In this document: piece after piece, positions 9,399 through 18,190 of the stretch
Layout of the letters: each line of letters begins with the position of its first letter
Numbering within the stretch: position 1 is the first letter of the stretch
Assembly (NCBI GenBank): GCA_016703765.1
Contig: JADJBL010000037.1
Span: forward strand, 1-57,182
Direction: 5' to 3'
Source of the DNA: Saprospirales bacterium
GTDB taxonomy: Bacteria > Bacteroidota > Bacteroidia > Chitinophagales > Saprospiraceae
DNA: 57,182 nucleotides
Notes under the pieces: generated by a model
Database searches by the model: none
Told to the model about the DNA's origin: nothing
The model's input: only the letters and a program-made list of their open reading frames with translations
Position numbers and translations under genes: made by a program

Positions 9399-9935
9399 AT
9401 GACCTCCACAAGATATTCCCGATTGATCGCCCCTGCCATAGGAACGGCTTTTTTCATCCTCCTGGTCTTTGGGGCCTGTACGCAGCCCCCCGAATACCCC
9501 ATCGAGCCCGTCATCCAATACGAGCGGATGACCAAAAATGTGCTGATGCAGGGCGATGGCACGGAGGACGAGACCTGGGTCACCATCTCCTTCACCGACG
9601 GCGACGGCGATATCGGCTTTTTTCAGGAGGGAAGCACCCAGGTGGAGACCGACCTCTTTATCCGGGACCTGCGCCTGGACGTGGTCACCGAAAAATTCAC
9701 GATTCCCTTTATCCCCGAACTGGGCTCCAGCAACGGGATCTCCGGGGAGGTAAACTTCCGTTTGTACACCACTTGTTGTATCTTTCCGTCCTGGGTCTCC
9801 GGCCAGCCGGCGCCTTGCGATAATTCTCCCGAATACCTCGTCGATACGGTGAGGTATGAGATTTATATCAAGGATCGGGCGGGGCACGAGAGCAACCGGA
9901 TACAAACCGAGGCCATTTACCTACTCTGCGAATAA
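9399..9935 (+). CDS. Small lipoprotein of unknown function
   Basis: A 178-residue protein starting at ATG 9399 (MTSTRYSRLIAPAIG). A hydrophobic stretch ends in the lipobox LLVFGACTQPPEYP, predicting export and lipidation. The mature part has the acidic turn SFTDGDGDIGFF, strand-rich segments and two Cys pairs (YTTCCIFP, QPAPCDNSPEYL), and ends YEIYIKDRAGHESNRIQTE, as in Ig-like surface lipoproteins of Bacteroidota. No specific family is recognised. It precedes the nucleoside phosphorylase by 8 bases and may be cotranscribed with it. Confidence 0.8.
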   Translation: MTSTRYSRLIAPAIGTAFFILLVFGACTQPPEYPIEPVIQYERMTKNVLMQGDGTEDETWVTISFTDGDGDIGFFQEGSTQVETDLFIRDLRLDVVTEKFTIPFIPELGSSNGISGEVNFRLYTTCCIFPSWVSGQPAPCDNSPEYLVDTVRYEIYIKDRAGHESNRIQTEAIYLLCE

Positions 9936-9943
9936 CCAACATC

Positions 9944-10810
9944 ATGACGCCAATCCCCGAATCCGAACTCATCCTCAACCAGGATGGGAGCATCTACCAC
10001 TTAAGCCTTCACCCCGAACAAGTAGCCGATACCATCATCACGGTGGGCGATCCCAAGCGCGTTTCCATGGTTTCCAACTACTTCGACCGCATAGACGCCA
10101 GCGTGCGGAAGCGCGAATTCATCACCCATACCGGCGAGATCCGGGGCAAGCGCATCACGGTGATCTCCACGGGCATCGGGCCCGATAACATCGACATCGC
10201 CCTCAACGAGCTCGACGCCCTGGTCAATATCGACCTCAAGGAGCGGACGCCCAAGCCCAACCCCGTTTCCCTGACCTTTATCCGCATGGGCACCTCCGGC
10301 TCCCTGCACCCCGATATTCCCGTGGACAGCCTGGTCGTCTCCGCCTTCGGGATCGGGCTGGACAACGTCATGGAGTTTTACCCCTGGGAACCCAATCCCC
10401 TCGAAAAACAGCTGGAGATCCAGGCCCAATCGCTGCTGGAGACCACCCATGTGCGCCCCTACGCCGTGCAAGCCTCTCCCATGCTGCTGGCCTCCCTGAA
10501 AAGGGATGAAACCGCCGGCATCACACTCACCTGCCCGGGTTTTTACGGCCCGCAGGGACGGACGCTGCGCCTGCAAAACCCCAACGCCGATAAAATGATG
10601 CGGCTCCTGCCTTCCTTCCGTTTCGAAGGCATTCCGCTGACCAATATCGAGATGGAGACCTCGGCCATTTACGGGCTTTCCCGCCTGTTGGGCCATCACG
10701 CCATCTCTTTCAACGCCATCCTGGCCAACCGGGTGCACCGCAATTTTAGCCCCAATCCGAAAAGGGCCGTTTCCAAGATGATCGAAACGGTGCTGGAAAG
10801 GCTGTTTTAA
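9944..10810 (+). CDS. Nucleoside phosphorylase (PNP/UDP family)
   Basis: Cytosolic enzyme of nucleoside salvage that cleaves nucleosides with phosphate to base and ribose 1-phosphate. The 288-residue protein shows the family motifs: phosphate-binding TVGDPKRVSMVSNYF, the ITVISTGIGPDNIDIALNEL segment, FIRMGTSGSLHPDI, and the substrate-binding NIEMETSAIYGLSRLLGH with the Met-Glu pair that contacts ribose. This is the uridine phosphorylase-like branch, but the exact base specificity cannot be decided by eye. Translation is likely coupled with the lipoprotein upstream and ccmB 11 bases downstream. Confidence 0.9.
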   Translation: MTPIPESELILNQDGSIYHLSLHPEQVADTIITVGDPKRVSMVSNYFDRIDASVRKREFITHTGEIRGKRITVISTGIGPDNIDIALNELDALVNIDLKERTPKPNPVSLTFIRMGTSGSLHPDIPVDSLVVSAFGIGLDNVMEFYPWEPNPLEKQLEIQAQSLLETTHVRPYAVQASPMLLASLKRDETAGITLTCPGFYGPQGRTLRLQNPNADKMMRLLPSFRFEGIPLTNIEMETSAIYGLSRLLGHHAISFNAILANRVHRNFSPNPKRAVSKMIETVLERLF

Positions 10811-10821
10811 ATTTTGCCCTT

Positions 10822-11487
10822 ATGCAATTGATCCGGGAGATCGGCTTTTTGTTTCAAAAGGAACTGACGCTCGAAATGCGGCAGAAATACGCGCTGGGCG
10901 GCATTCTCCTGTACGTGCTGTCCACTGTTTATGTGGTTTACATCTCCTTCGTCCGGGTGGAGCCGGACCATTGGAACACCCTGTACTGGATCATTATTCT
11001 CTTCGCTTCGGTCAATGCGGTGGCCAGGAGTTTTTTGCAGGAGCACTCCGGAAGGCAGTTGTATTACTACACCCTGGCCAATCCGCTGGCGGTGTTGCTG
11101 GCCAAGATCCTGTATAACTTTTTGCTGCTGTTGTTCCTGAGCCTGCTCACGCTGGGGGCTTACAGCGTGGTGGCCGGCTACCCGATCCAACAGCCGGGCC
11201 CCTTTCTCTGGGCCCTGGTGCTGGGGAGTCTGGGTTTTTCGATCGCGCTGACCTTTGTGTCGGCCATCGCCTCCCGGGCGACCAATACCTCCACGCTCAT
11301 GGCCATTTTGAGCCTGCCCCTGCTCATCCCCATCCTGGCGACCCTCATCCGGCTGGCCAAGGCGAGTTTTATTCCCAAGGCGGGGATGGAGGTGCCCATA
11401 AAAAGCGATCTGTACATTTTGGCGGGCATCGACCTATTGCTGTTGGGCGCGGCAATGATGCTGTTCTCCTTTTTGTGGAGAGACTGA
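10822..11487 (+). CDS. ccmB: Heme exporter protein B
   Basis: Membrane subunit of the CcmAB ABC transporter for cytochrome c maturation (system I). The 221 residues contain about six hydrophobic segments, including LGGILLYVLSTVYVVYI, LYWIIILFASVNAVARSFL and ILYNFLLLLFLSLLTLG. The conserved FQKELTLEMRQKYAL start and QEHSGRQLYYYTLANPLAVL segment are diagnostic of CcmB. The ATPase ccmA is not in the window. The partner genes ccmC and ccmD lie downstream but are separated from ccmB by a 2-kb T9SS gene. Confidence 0.93.
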   Translation: MQLIREIGFLFQKELTLEMRQKYALGGILLYVLSTVYVVYISFVRVEPDHWNTLYWIIILFASVNAVARSFLQEHSGRQLYYYTLANPLAVLLAKILYNFLLLLFLSLLTLGAYSVVAGYPIQQPGPFLWALVLGSLGFSIALTFVSAIASRATNTSTLMAILSLPLLIPILATLIRLAKASFIPKAGMEVPIKSDLYILAGIDLLLLGAAMMLFSFLWRD

Positions 11488-11543
11488 TGGAAACATGGTT
11501 TCAAAAAATGTAATATCTTCATGGGCAACCAAGTATAGCCATT

Positions 11544-13595
11544 ATGAAGAAGTTAGCCCATCTTATTGTTTTGTCTTTTCTGGTTTTCGGCCCTGCCGCC
11601 AAAGCCCAAACCTGTAACCGGCAGCAGGATTCGCTCGCGCTTGTCGGGTTCTACAACGCGATGGGAGGCCCCGATTGGAACATCCAATGGAACTTCACCC
11701 AGCCGATGAACACCTGGTTCGGAGTCGTTTTGACCCCCGCCGGTTGTATAAAATCCTTGGATATTTTCGCCTCCCTTACCGGGATAATACCCAATTTACA
11801 ACTGCCCTTTCTGGAAAAGCTAAGCCTCAACTCCGTAGGCTTAAGCAACTTGACGGGATCCATTCCGAATTTTAGCGGTCTGGCCAACCTGCAGGAATTT
11901 TCCCTGAGCGGCAACGATACCCTGACGGGGCCTATCCCCAATTTTTCCCATTTGCCCAAATTGAGCAAACTGGAACTGAGCCTGATCAACTTTCCCGGTT
12001 CCATACCGGATTTCAGCGAGTTGCCACAGTTGAAGACGCTCATTTTTAACAACAACGACCTTCAAGGGCCCCTCCCCGACTTTCAAAATATGCCTTCCCT
12101 CGAAGAACTGGATCTATCCAATAACCATTTTAGCGGCCCGCCTGTCGAATTTTCCAATTTGCCCGTCCTGAAAAAACTGATCCTGGCCAGGAATAAACTT
12201 AGCGGCGCCATTCCCGACTTCCAAACTCTTGAAAACCTGGAGGTGCTCAACCTGAGCGGCAACCCCGACCTGGAAGGAAGCATTCCCGACTTTCAACATC
12301 TTCCAAAACTCAAAGAGCTTTACCTGGGAGGTAGCCGGGACCTGATTTTTTTTATCGTCGTAAATATTATCGTCGTCACCCAATCGGAGCTGAATGGGAC
12401 AATACCCGATTTCAGCAAACTGCCTCAACTCGAGAGGCTGTACATTGAATATGTCAAATGCACGGGGCCTATTCCCGATTTCTCCAACCTCCCGAATCTC
12501 AAAAACCTTAACATCACAGGCAGGCAACTGTCGGGATCTATTCCGGATTTTTCCAATTTGTCCCTACTCAACAAGTTGACGCTGGGAGGGTACGAGGAGG
12601 AAGTGTATATATTTTTCGCAAAGATTCCTATCCACCATCGCTCCAACATCTCCGGCGCCATTCCCGATTTTTCCAACTTGCCGCAGTTAGTCGAGCTGGA
12701 TTTGAGGTACGGCCTGTTGAGCGGAGAGGTCCCGGATTTTTCAAATTTCCCGGTCGCGGAAAAAATATGGATGTCGCACAACTTATTGGGGCCGGATCTG
12801 ACCGATTTTTCCAATCTTCCGGAGGCAGGACTCATCGACCTTTCAGTCAACGCTTTCAAGGGAACTATCCCCGGCTTTTCCCAGCTTCCCGAGCTAGGCA
12901 GCCTGCGCCTCGACAACAACAAGCTCGACTCCCTGGGCCTGCTGATGAACACCTCCGGAAAGGTAAGTCTTTCGGGCAACCGACTCACCTTCGACGACTT
13001 GCTGCCGAACCTGGACCGTATTTCATCCTATGCACCGCAGGACACCATGCGGGTATGCGTTACCGCCACCGCAGTCGGAGGGCTTGGACCGGTGCTCGAC
13101 CTCGGTTTCGATGCCGGGTTGACCACCAATATTTACAATTGGTACCTGGACGAAACCCTGATGGCCACCACCTTTGAAAACGAGTGGAAACCCGACTTTG
13201 CGCCCGAAGATGCAGACACCTTTCGCGTCACAGTCACCAATACGGAGGCCCCCGACCTAACCCTGATCACCAAACAGTTTGCGATCGTGAGCCTCTGCGA
13301 TACCATCGACGCGACGATCGACCCGGTATTCGGAGAAGCGGACCTGCTCCTTTTCCCCAATCCCGCGAGCGAATACCTGAATCTTCTGTGGAATGGTCCT
13401 TCGATGTCGGACGTCCACCTTCGCCTGGTCCACATGACGGGGGGCGTGGTTTGGGAAGAAAAAGCGGCCGGCCTCGAGGAAGGGATGAGCCGGCAAATCC
13501 CCCTCGGCCATGCCGCGCAGGGACCCTATATGTTTCAGGTCCATTCCAGCCGGGGGACGATTTCCAGGTTGGTGATGGTTTTTCGGGACTATTGA
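11544..13595 (+). CDS. Secreted leucine-rich repeat protein with T9SS sorting domain
   Basis: A 683-residue exported protein. A signal peptide (MKKLAHLIVLSFLVFGPAAK) is followed by a capping region (FYNAMGGPDWN) typical of plant-like LRR proteins in Bacteroidota. About 13 leucine-rich repeats follow, with the consensus LxLSxNxLxGxIPDFSNLP. A linker (residues about 500-600) leads to a type A T9SS domain, LFPNPASEYLNLLW...GPYMFQVHSSRGTISRLVMV. Such proteins are anchored to, or released from, the cell surface by the type IX system. Two repeats carry hydrophobic or aromatic insertions (DLIFFIVVNIIVVTQS and EEEVYIFFAKIPIHHR) at the same phase. It interrupts the ccmB-ccmC order. Confidence 0.92.
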   Translation: MKKLAHLIVLSFLVFGPAAKAQTCNRQQDSLALVGFYNAMGGPDWNIQWNFTQPMNTWFGVVLTPAGCIKSLDIFASLTGIIPNLQLPFLEKLSLNSVGLSNLTGSIPNFSGLANLQEFSLSGNDTLTGPIPNFSHLPKLSKLELSLINFPGSIPDFSELPQLKTLIFNNNDLQGPLPDFQNMPSLEELDLSNNHFSGPPVEFSNLPVLKKLILARNKLSGAIPDFQTLENLEVLNLSGNPDLEGSIPDFQHLPKLKELYLGGSRDLIFFIVVNIIVVTQSELNGTIPDFSKLPQLERLYIEYVKCTGPIPDFSNLPNLKNLNITGRQLSGSIPDFSNLSLLNKLTLGGYEEEVYIFFAKIPIHHRSNISGAIPDFSNLPQLVELDLRYGLLSGEVPDFSNFPVAEKIWMSHNLLGPDLTDFSNLPEAGLIDLSVNAFKGTIPGFSQLPELGSLRLDNNKLDSLGLLMNTSGKVSLSGNRLTFDDLLPNLDRISSYAPQDTMRVCVTATAVGGLGPVLDLGFDAGLTTNIYNWYLDETLMATTFENEWKPDFAPEDADTFRVTVTNTEAPDLTLITKQFAIVSLCDTIDATIDPVFGEADLLLFPNPASEYLNLLWNGPSMSDVHLRLVHMTGGVVWEEKAAGLEEGMSRQIPLGHAAQGPYMFQVHSSRGTISRLVMVFRDY

Positions 13596-13672
13596 TTACT
13601 GATTTATTTAATTTCCCATTACGCCGGAAAAAATATAGGAACTACATTTGAGGCAACTAATCGAACCGGAGC

Positions 13673-14773
13673 ATGATCCTAAAACACGGATGGAAGGCAC
13701 TCGGGGCTGCGATTCTGATCTACACTTTTGTCGCCGGCCTGCTCATTCCCCTGAAAACGGGTGTACAGTCTATAATCCCTCAATCGATCCAATCTGGCCG
13801 CAATGTCTCCTTCCGGGTACAGGGGTACAACACCCAATACCTCGCCGGGGCCCCGGAAATGAGGGCCTGGCTGAAGATGGACGACGACCACGTCCTGGCC
13901 GCGTTTCAGATTCTGGTACAAAACGACCGCGAGCTGAAGGTCGGTTTCCAGATACCCTTTTTCCTTCCCACGGATAAAAAAGTGCAGGATTTTACTTTGA
14001 TCATCGACAATCCTGTCGACGGGGCGCATATTTTGCCCAGCGCGGTATTCGTCACCCAGGATTCCATCAACATGGCCCTTGCCAAGATGTACTGGCCGCC
14101 GGAAAAGATCGAAGGCCTGCATGAAAAGGCGGGGATCAGCTTTCCCTTCCGCAATATTCTGGCCGAAACGATCCGGAATACTTACTACCACGTTCCGCTT
14201 TGGTTTGCCATGATCCTGCTGTTCCTCGGGGCCGTTTTTTACAGCGGCAGGCACCTGTTCCGGCTCTCCTACCGGAATAAAATCACTACGGGAGAGGACC
14301 GGATGACCCTCGACGACGACCGAATGTCGCTTTCCCTCATCCGCACCGGGGTTTTGTTTGGTATCCTGGGCCTGCTGACGGGAATGGTCTGGGCGAAAAA
14401 CACCTGGGGGGCCTACTGGAGCGGCGATATCAAGCAAAATATGACGGCGATTTGCCTGCTGATCTATATGGCATACTTTGTGCTCCGACAGGCATACGAG
14501 GACCCCGAGCAAAGAGCGAGGATTGCCTCGGTGTATGCCCTGTTTGCCTTCGCGGCGATGATTCCTTTGTTGTTCGTCATCCCGCGGCTTACCGACAGCC
14601 TGCACCCCGGCAACGGCGGCAATCCGGCCATGGGGGGGGAGGACCTGGACAACACGATGCGCATGGTATTTTACCCCGCCATTATTGGCTGGACCCTCCT
14701 CGGGCTTTGGATGTCGCAGATCAGTTTCCGGATCGAACGGCTGAAAGAGCGCTGGCTGGAAAGCGGGGGGTGA
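13673..14773 (+). CDS. ccmC: Heme exporter protein C with N-terminal extension
   Basis: CcmC/CcsA-family integral membrane protein that delivers heme to CcmE in cytochrome c maturation. The C-terminal half (about residues 180-366) has several membrane segments and the tryptophan-rich heme motif WGAYWSGDIKQNMTAICLL, plus IPRLTDSLHPGNGGNP and the final segment MRMVFYPAIIGWTLLGLW. The first 175 residues are one membrane anchor and a strand-rich exported region (GRNVSFRVQGYNTQYLAGA...DFTLIIDN). Most CcmC proteins lack this region, so the gene is about 150 residues longer than usual. A TACATTTG -7 box lies at 13643-13650. Confidence 0.9.
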   Translation: MILKHGWKALGAAILIYTFVAGLLIPLKTGVQSIIPQSIQSGRNVSFRVQGYNTQYLAGAPEMRAWLKMDDDHVLAAFQILVQNDRELKVGFQIPFFLPTDKKVQDFTLIIDNPVDGAHILPSAVFVTQDSINMALAKMYWPPEKIEGLHEKAGISFPFRNILAETIRNTYYHVPLWFAMILLFLGAVFYSGRHLFRLSYRNKITTGEDRMTLDDDRMSLSLIRTGVLFGILGLLTGMVWAKNTWGAYWSGDIKQNMTAICLLIYMAYFVLRQAYEDPEQRARIASVYALFAFAAMIPLLFVIPRLTDSLHPGNGGNPAMGGEDLDNTMRMVFYPAIIGWTLLGLWMSQISFRIERLKERWLESGG

Positions 14774-14841
14774 TTTTCTGCACCCTAAAAAATTTGGACG
14801 AATTGAAAAATAGAGCGACTTTTGGCCGTCAACCGAAACTG

Positions 14842-15060
14842 ATGAGCAAACGGTTTTTCCTCCTGGCATTCTTTACGACCGCCACATTTTTTCGTGGAAT
14901 GGCCCAGGCAAGCCAAGGCGATGATTTCATGCGAAGCATGGGAAAAATGTACGTGGTGGTAGCCGCCATCGCGATTGTTTTCGTAGGGATCGTCGCCTTC
15001 CTGATCTATCTGGACAGAAAACTAACCAAATTGGAAAATCAAACCAAACATAATGACTGA
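14842..15060 (+). CDS. ccmD: CcmD family small membrane protein
   Basis: A 72-residue protein starting at ATG 14842 (MSKRFFLLAFFTTATFFRGM). It has a signal-like N-terminus, the segment DDFMRSMGKMYVVVAAIAIV with one transmembrane helix (VVVAAIAIVFVGIVAFLIYL), and a short charged tail. This is the form of CcmD common in Bacteroidota, which helps release holo-CcmE from CcmC. It follows ccmC, and its last 8 bases overlap gdhA (ATGACTGA), which suggests coupled translation. Identification rests on size, topology and position. Confidence 0.8.
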   Translation: MSKRFFLLAFFTTATFFRGMAQASQGDDFMRSMGKMYVVVAAIAIVFVGIVAFLIYLDRKLTKLENQTKHND

Positions 15061-16483
15061 ACCCGCCGCACAAGTCAGCTTTTATCAAAGCGTGATTAAC
15101 TACTTTGACAAAGCTGCGCCGCACACCGGCCTGCACAAAGGTCTGCTCGAGCAGATCAAGATTTGTAACGCCGTATACCGCATGCACTTCCCGGTAAAAA
15201 TCGGAGGTGAATTCCAGGTAATAGAGGCCTACCGCGTACAACACAGCCACCACCGTCTTCCCACCAAGGGGGGGATCCGCTACAGTATGCACGTAAACCA
15301 GGATGAGGTTATGGCTCTGGCTACCCTGATGACTTTCAAATGCGCCATTGTGGACGTTCCTTTTGGCGGTGCGAAAGGCGGGGTAAAAATCAATCCCTGG
15401 GAATATTCGCCCAGCCAGTTGGAAAGGATCACCCGCCGTTATACGACGGAGCTGGTCAAGCGCAACTTTATCGGCCCCGCAATCGACGTACCTGCTCCCG
15501 ATTACGGAACCGGCAGCCGCGAAATGGCCTGGATCTACGACACCTACCGCGCATTCAAGGAAGGCGATATCGATGCCGCCGGCTGTGTAACGGGCAAACC
15601 CGTCACCCAGCAGGGGATCTCCGGCCGTACGGAAGCTACCGGAAGGGGTGTTTATTACGGTATTCGGGAAGCATGCTCCTACAAGGACGACATGGCCAAA
15701 CTGGGCTTGACAGTAGGGACCGCCGGTAAAACCATGATCATCCAGGGACTTGGCAACGTAGGCTCCTATACCGGCCAGATTTCCCAGGCAGAAGGCGATA
15801 TGAAAATCGTAGGGGTTGCCGAAATGGAAGGTGGTCTGTACGACCCAAAGGGCATCGATATTTTTAAATTGCTCGAATTCCGCAAAGAAACAGGCTCCCT
15901 CATCGGGTACCCCGCAGCCATGACCTTTGAAAAAAAGGACCGGACCAAGGTTCTGGAAATGGAATGCGATATTCTGGTTCCGGCTGCGCTTGAAAGCCAG
16001 ATCACCTGGGAAAATGCCGACAAGATCAAGGCCAAGATCGTAGGCGAGGCTGCCAATGGCCCCGTAACTTCCAAAGCGGAAGAGATCCTGCTGAAAAGAG
16101 GTATCCTGATTATCCCCGACCTGTTCCTCAACGCCGGAGGGGTGACGGTTTCCTATTTCGAGTGGCTGAAAAACCTTTCCCACATGCGCTTCGGCCGGAT
16201 GGAGAAACGTTTTAACCAGAATACCTACGACAACATTATCACCCTCATCGAGACCACGACCAAGAATCGCATCGGCGACCGCGAGCGGAGTATCATCGCA
16301 AAAGGCGCCGACGAAATCGACCTGGTCCGCTCGGGACTCGAAGAGACGATGATCAACGCATATAACCAGATCCGGGAGGTGTACAAACGGAAGAAAAAGA
16401 TCTCCGATCTGCGCACGGCCGCTTTCGTAAACGCCATCTCCAAGGTGGGAAGCGACTACCTCAACATGGGCGTATTCCCGTGA
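15053..16483 (+). CDS. gdhA: Glutamate dehydrogenase
   Basis: Interconverts glutamate and 2-oxoglutarate plus ammonia with NAD(P). The 476 residues contain the substrate-binding KGGIRYSMHVNQDEVMALA, the catalytic-lysine loop VDVPFGGAKGGVKINP, the VPAPDYGTGSREMAWIYDTY segment, the nucleotide-binding motif IIQGLGNVGSYTGQI, and CDILVPAALESQITWENA. The C-terminal part includes PDLFLNAGGVTVSYFEW. Length is slightly over the usual 420-450 because of a C-terminal helical tail (YKRKKKISDLRTAAFVN). Cofactor preference is not assigned. It overlaps ccmD by 8 bases, and an Lrp-type regulator gene follows. Confidence 0.95.
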   Translation: MTEPAAQVSFYQSVINYFDKAAPHTGLHKGLLEQIKICNAVYRMHFPVKIGGEFQVIEAYRVQHSHHRLPTKGGIRYSMHVNQDEVMALATLMTFKCAIVDVPFGGAKGGVKINPWEYSPSQLERITRRYTTELVKRNFIGPAIDVPAPDYGTGSREMAWIYDTYRAFKEGDIDAAGCVTGKPVTQQGISGRTEATGRGVYYGIREACSYKDDMAKLGLTVGTAGKTMIIQGLGNVGSYTGQISQAEGDMKIVGVAEMEGGLYDPKGIDIFKLLEFRKETGSLIGYPAAMTFEKKDRTKVLEMECDILVPAALESQITWENADKIKAKIVGEAANGPVTSKAEEILLKRGILIIPDLFLNAGGVTVSYFEWLKNLSHMRFGRMEKRFNQNTYDNIITLIETTTKNRIGDRERSIIAKGADEIDLVRSGLEETMINAYNQIREVYKRKKKISDLRTAAFVNAISKVGSDYLNMGVFP

Positions 16484-16503
16484 TCCGGAGGAAAATTTTA
16501 TAC

Positions 16504-16567
16504 GGCAAAGGCGCCGGAGTTGCGAAGAAATCCTAAAAAAATTCTTCCCGACCCTGGCGCCTTTGCC
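16504..16567 (+). terminator. Nested hairpin between gdhA and the Lrp-type gene
   Basis: GGCAAAGGCGCC (16504-16515) is perfectly complementary to GGCGCCTTTGCC (16556-16567). Inside it GAAGAA (16524-16529) pairs with TTCTTC (16542-16547). The structure begins 21 bases after the gdhA stop and is likely the end of the ccm-gdhA transcript. There is no immediate T run, so a regulatory role is possible. Confidence 0.55.
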
Positions 16568-16646
16568 ATTTCAACCCAAATTATTTTTAGTTATTTTTTG
16601 CGTTTTGGAGAAATAAAAAAACAAACAAGGGTTTTTCGTCCAATGC

Positions 16647-16677
16647 TTTGCGTTTTATTTCCTTTCCACTATCTTGC
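16647..16677 (+). promoter_or_regulatory. Bacteroidota-type promoter of the Lrp-type gene
   Basis: TTTG (16647-16650), a 19-bp spacer and TATCTTGC (16670-16677), close to the -33/-7 consensus TTTG-N19-TAnnTTTG. The ATG at 16711 is 33 bases downstream. Confidence 0.55.
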
Positions 16678-16710
16678 ACCCACAAAATATTGCAAAAAAC
16701 CGCAAACACA

Positions 16711-17184
16711 ATGGCAGAGAAACTGGACAAAATCGACCTAAAAATCCTTCGCATTCTTCAGGACAATAGCAAGATCACCAACCTGGACCTATCCAAAAAG
16801 ATCGGCCTTTCGCCGGCGCCCACCCTGGAACGGGTAAAAAAACTGGAACAATCCAATATTATCGAGAGTTACCACGCACAGGTCAACCCGCAATCTATCG
16901 GCCTCAACGTCAAGACTTTCGTGCTCGTCTCCCTGGCCTGGCATAAGGAAAATGCACTGAACAATTTTCTGGAAAAAGTCAAATCTATCGAAGAGATCAC
17001 CGAGTGTTTTATCATCACCGGAGAAGCGGACTTTTTGATGAAGATCATTTGCAAGGACCTTCCTTCCTACGAGCAATTGCTGTTCAAGACCTTGTCCCAG
17101 ATCGAGGAGATCGAGCGCCTGAAAACGCTGATGACCTTGTCTACGGTTAAAGATTCTAAGGTGTTGCCTTTCAACTACGGATAA
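16711..17184 (+). CDS. Lrp/AsnC-family transcriptional regulator
   Basis: A 157-residue regulator with an N-terminal winged HTH (KIDLKILRILQDNSKITNLD...KKIGLSPAPTLERVKKLEQ) and a C-terminal RAM/AsnC effector domain (YHAQVNPQSIGLNVKTFVLV...ECFIITGEADFLMKIICKDL). These proteins form octamers and sense amino acids. The start is ATG 16711 (MAEKLDKID); upstream in-frame codons overlap the promoter. Lying directly after gdhA, it may control glutamate metabolism; that link is inferred from position only. Confidence 0.9.
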   Translation: MAEKLDKIDLKILRILQDNSKITNLDLSKKIGLSPAPTLERVKKLEQSNIIESYHAQVNPQSIGLNVKTFVLVSLAWHKENALNNFLEKVKSIEEITECFIITGEADFLMKIICKDLPSYEQLLFKTLSQIEEIERLKTLMTLSTVKDSKVLPFNYG

Positions 17185-17244
17185 GTTAAGCCCTCCCTGC
17201 CCTCCTGCCTAACCAAATTTACCAAATAGAAACTAAATAAGTTT

Positions 17245-17328
17245 GTAAAGACTGACAGGGCGGGCTGCGCCCGCCCTGTCAGTCTTTACGAGTCTTTTGG
17301 CGGCCGCAGGCCGCCAAAAGACTCGTAA
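17245..17328. repeat. Two adjoining long perfect hairpins with 3-nt loops
   Basis: The first hairpin has 21-bp arms at 17245-17265 and 17269-17289 with loop TGC. The second has 20-bp arms at 17286-17305 and 17309-17328 with loop GCA. Both are perfect, and they share the bases TTAC at 17286-17289, so they cannot both be fully formed. They lie between the Lrp-type gene and the TraB/GumN gene and probably end the upstream transcript. Confidence 0.85.
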
Positions 17329-17362
17329 GCAATTTTGATTACAATGTGCTAACTCATTTTTA

Positions 17363-18168
17363 ATGAGTTTTAAAACCTCCTTGCTCTGGAAGCTGTCGCT
17401 GCCGGAAACCGAATCGGTTTCCTACCTCTTCGGCACCATGCATATCCGCGACCAGAGGGCATTCGGCGGCCTGGAGCGGGTCTATGAATGCATCGGGGCC
17501 TGTGGGGCTTTTGCCCTCGAAATAGACCTGGACCAGGAAGAATCCCCCGGCGATCCGGCTTTGTTCAAGCTTCCGGGGAACGGCTTCCTGCGCGAGCACC
17601 TGTCGGCCAACGCCTATATGCGTTTGCGCCGGTCGCTTCTGAAGGCCTTCGGGGTCGATATCCGGTTTTTCCCGCACCTCAATCCCTTCACCCTGCTGGA
17701 GCTCATTTCCGGGAAGGTGCTCGCGGAGGATAACCCCCTTTTTCTGGATGCCCATTTGTGGAATTACGCCAGGGGGCAGGGCAAGACGACTTTCGGCATC
17801 GAAACCCTGCAGGAGCAAATGGCCCTTTTGTCTCGCATCCCCCTCGAAGTTCAACTCAAAATGCTCCGCGACATGGGGCGCAATACCGCTCATTTCCGGA
17901 CGACCATGCACCGGATGGCCCGGGTTTACGAGAGAGGAGACCTGGTAACCCTCTACCGGCTATCCAGAAAAGTGCGGGCAATATGCGAAAACAGATGTTG
18001 TTCGACCGCAACCGGATCATGGCGGAGCGGATTGCGGCCCTGCTGCCCGGGGAAAGCGTTTTCTGCGCCGTCGGCGCCGCCCACTTATGGGGAGGCAAGG
18101 GCGTGTTGCGATTGTTAAAACATCGCGGCGTACACGTCGATCCGGTTCATTTTGGGGAAAAGAGCTAA
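17363..18168 (+). CDS. TraB/GumN family protein, frame disrupted
   Basis: Member of the TraB/GumN (Tiki-like) superfamily, proposed metal-dependent proteases. The family signature YLFGTMHIRD lies near residues 22-31, and GVDIRFFPHLNPFTLLEL and FLDAHLWNYARGQGKTTFGI follow. The frame breaks at the AAAA run 17968-17971. Adding one A joins YRLSRK to SAGNMRKQMLFDRNR and the conserved C-terminal motif FCAVGAAHLWGGKGVLRLL, giving a 268-residue protein of normal size. There is no evident signal peptide, unlike many GumN proteins, so a cytoplasmic location is likely. It precedes gldC. Confidence 0.82.
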
Positions 18169-18173
18169 CTTTG
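18166..18173 (+). promoter_or_regulatory. -7 box of gldC
   Basis: TAACTTTG matches TAnnTTTG exactly, 17 bases before the gldC ATG and overlapping the end of the TraB/GumN gene. No clear -33 element is seen at the expected distance. Confidence 0.5.
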
Positions 18174-18190
18174 TTTCCTTAACTCTTCCA

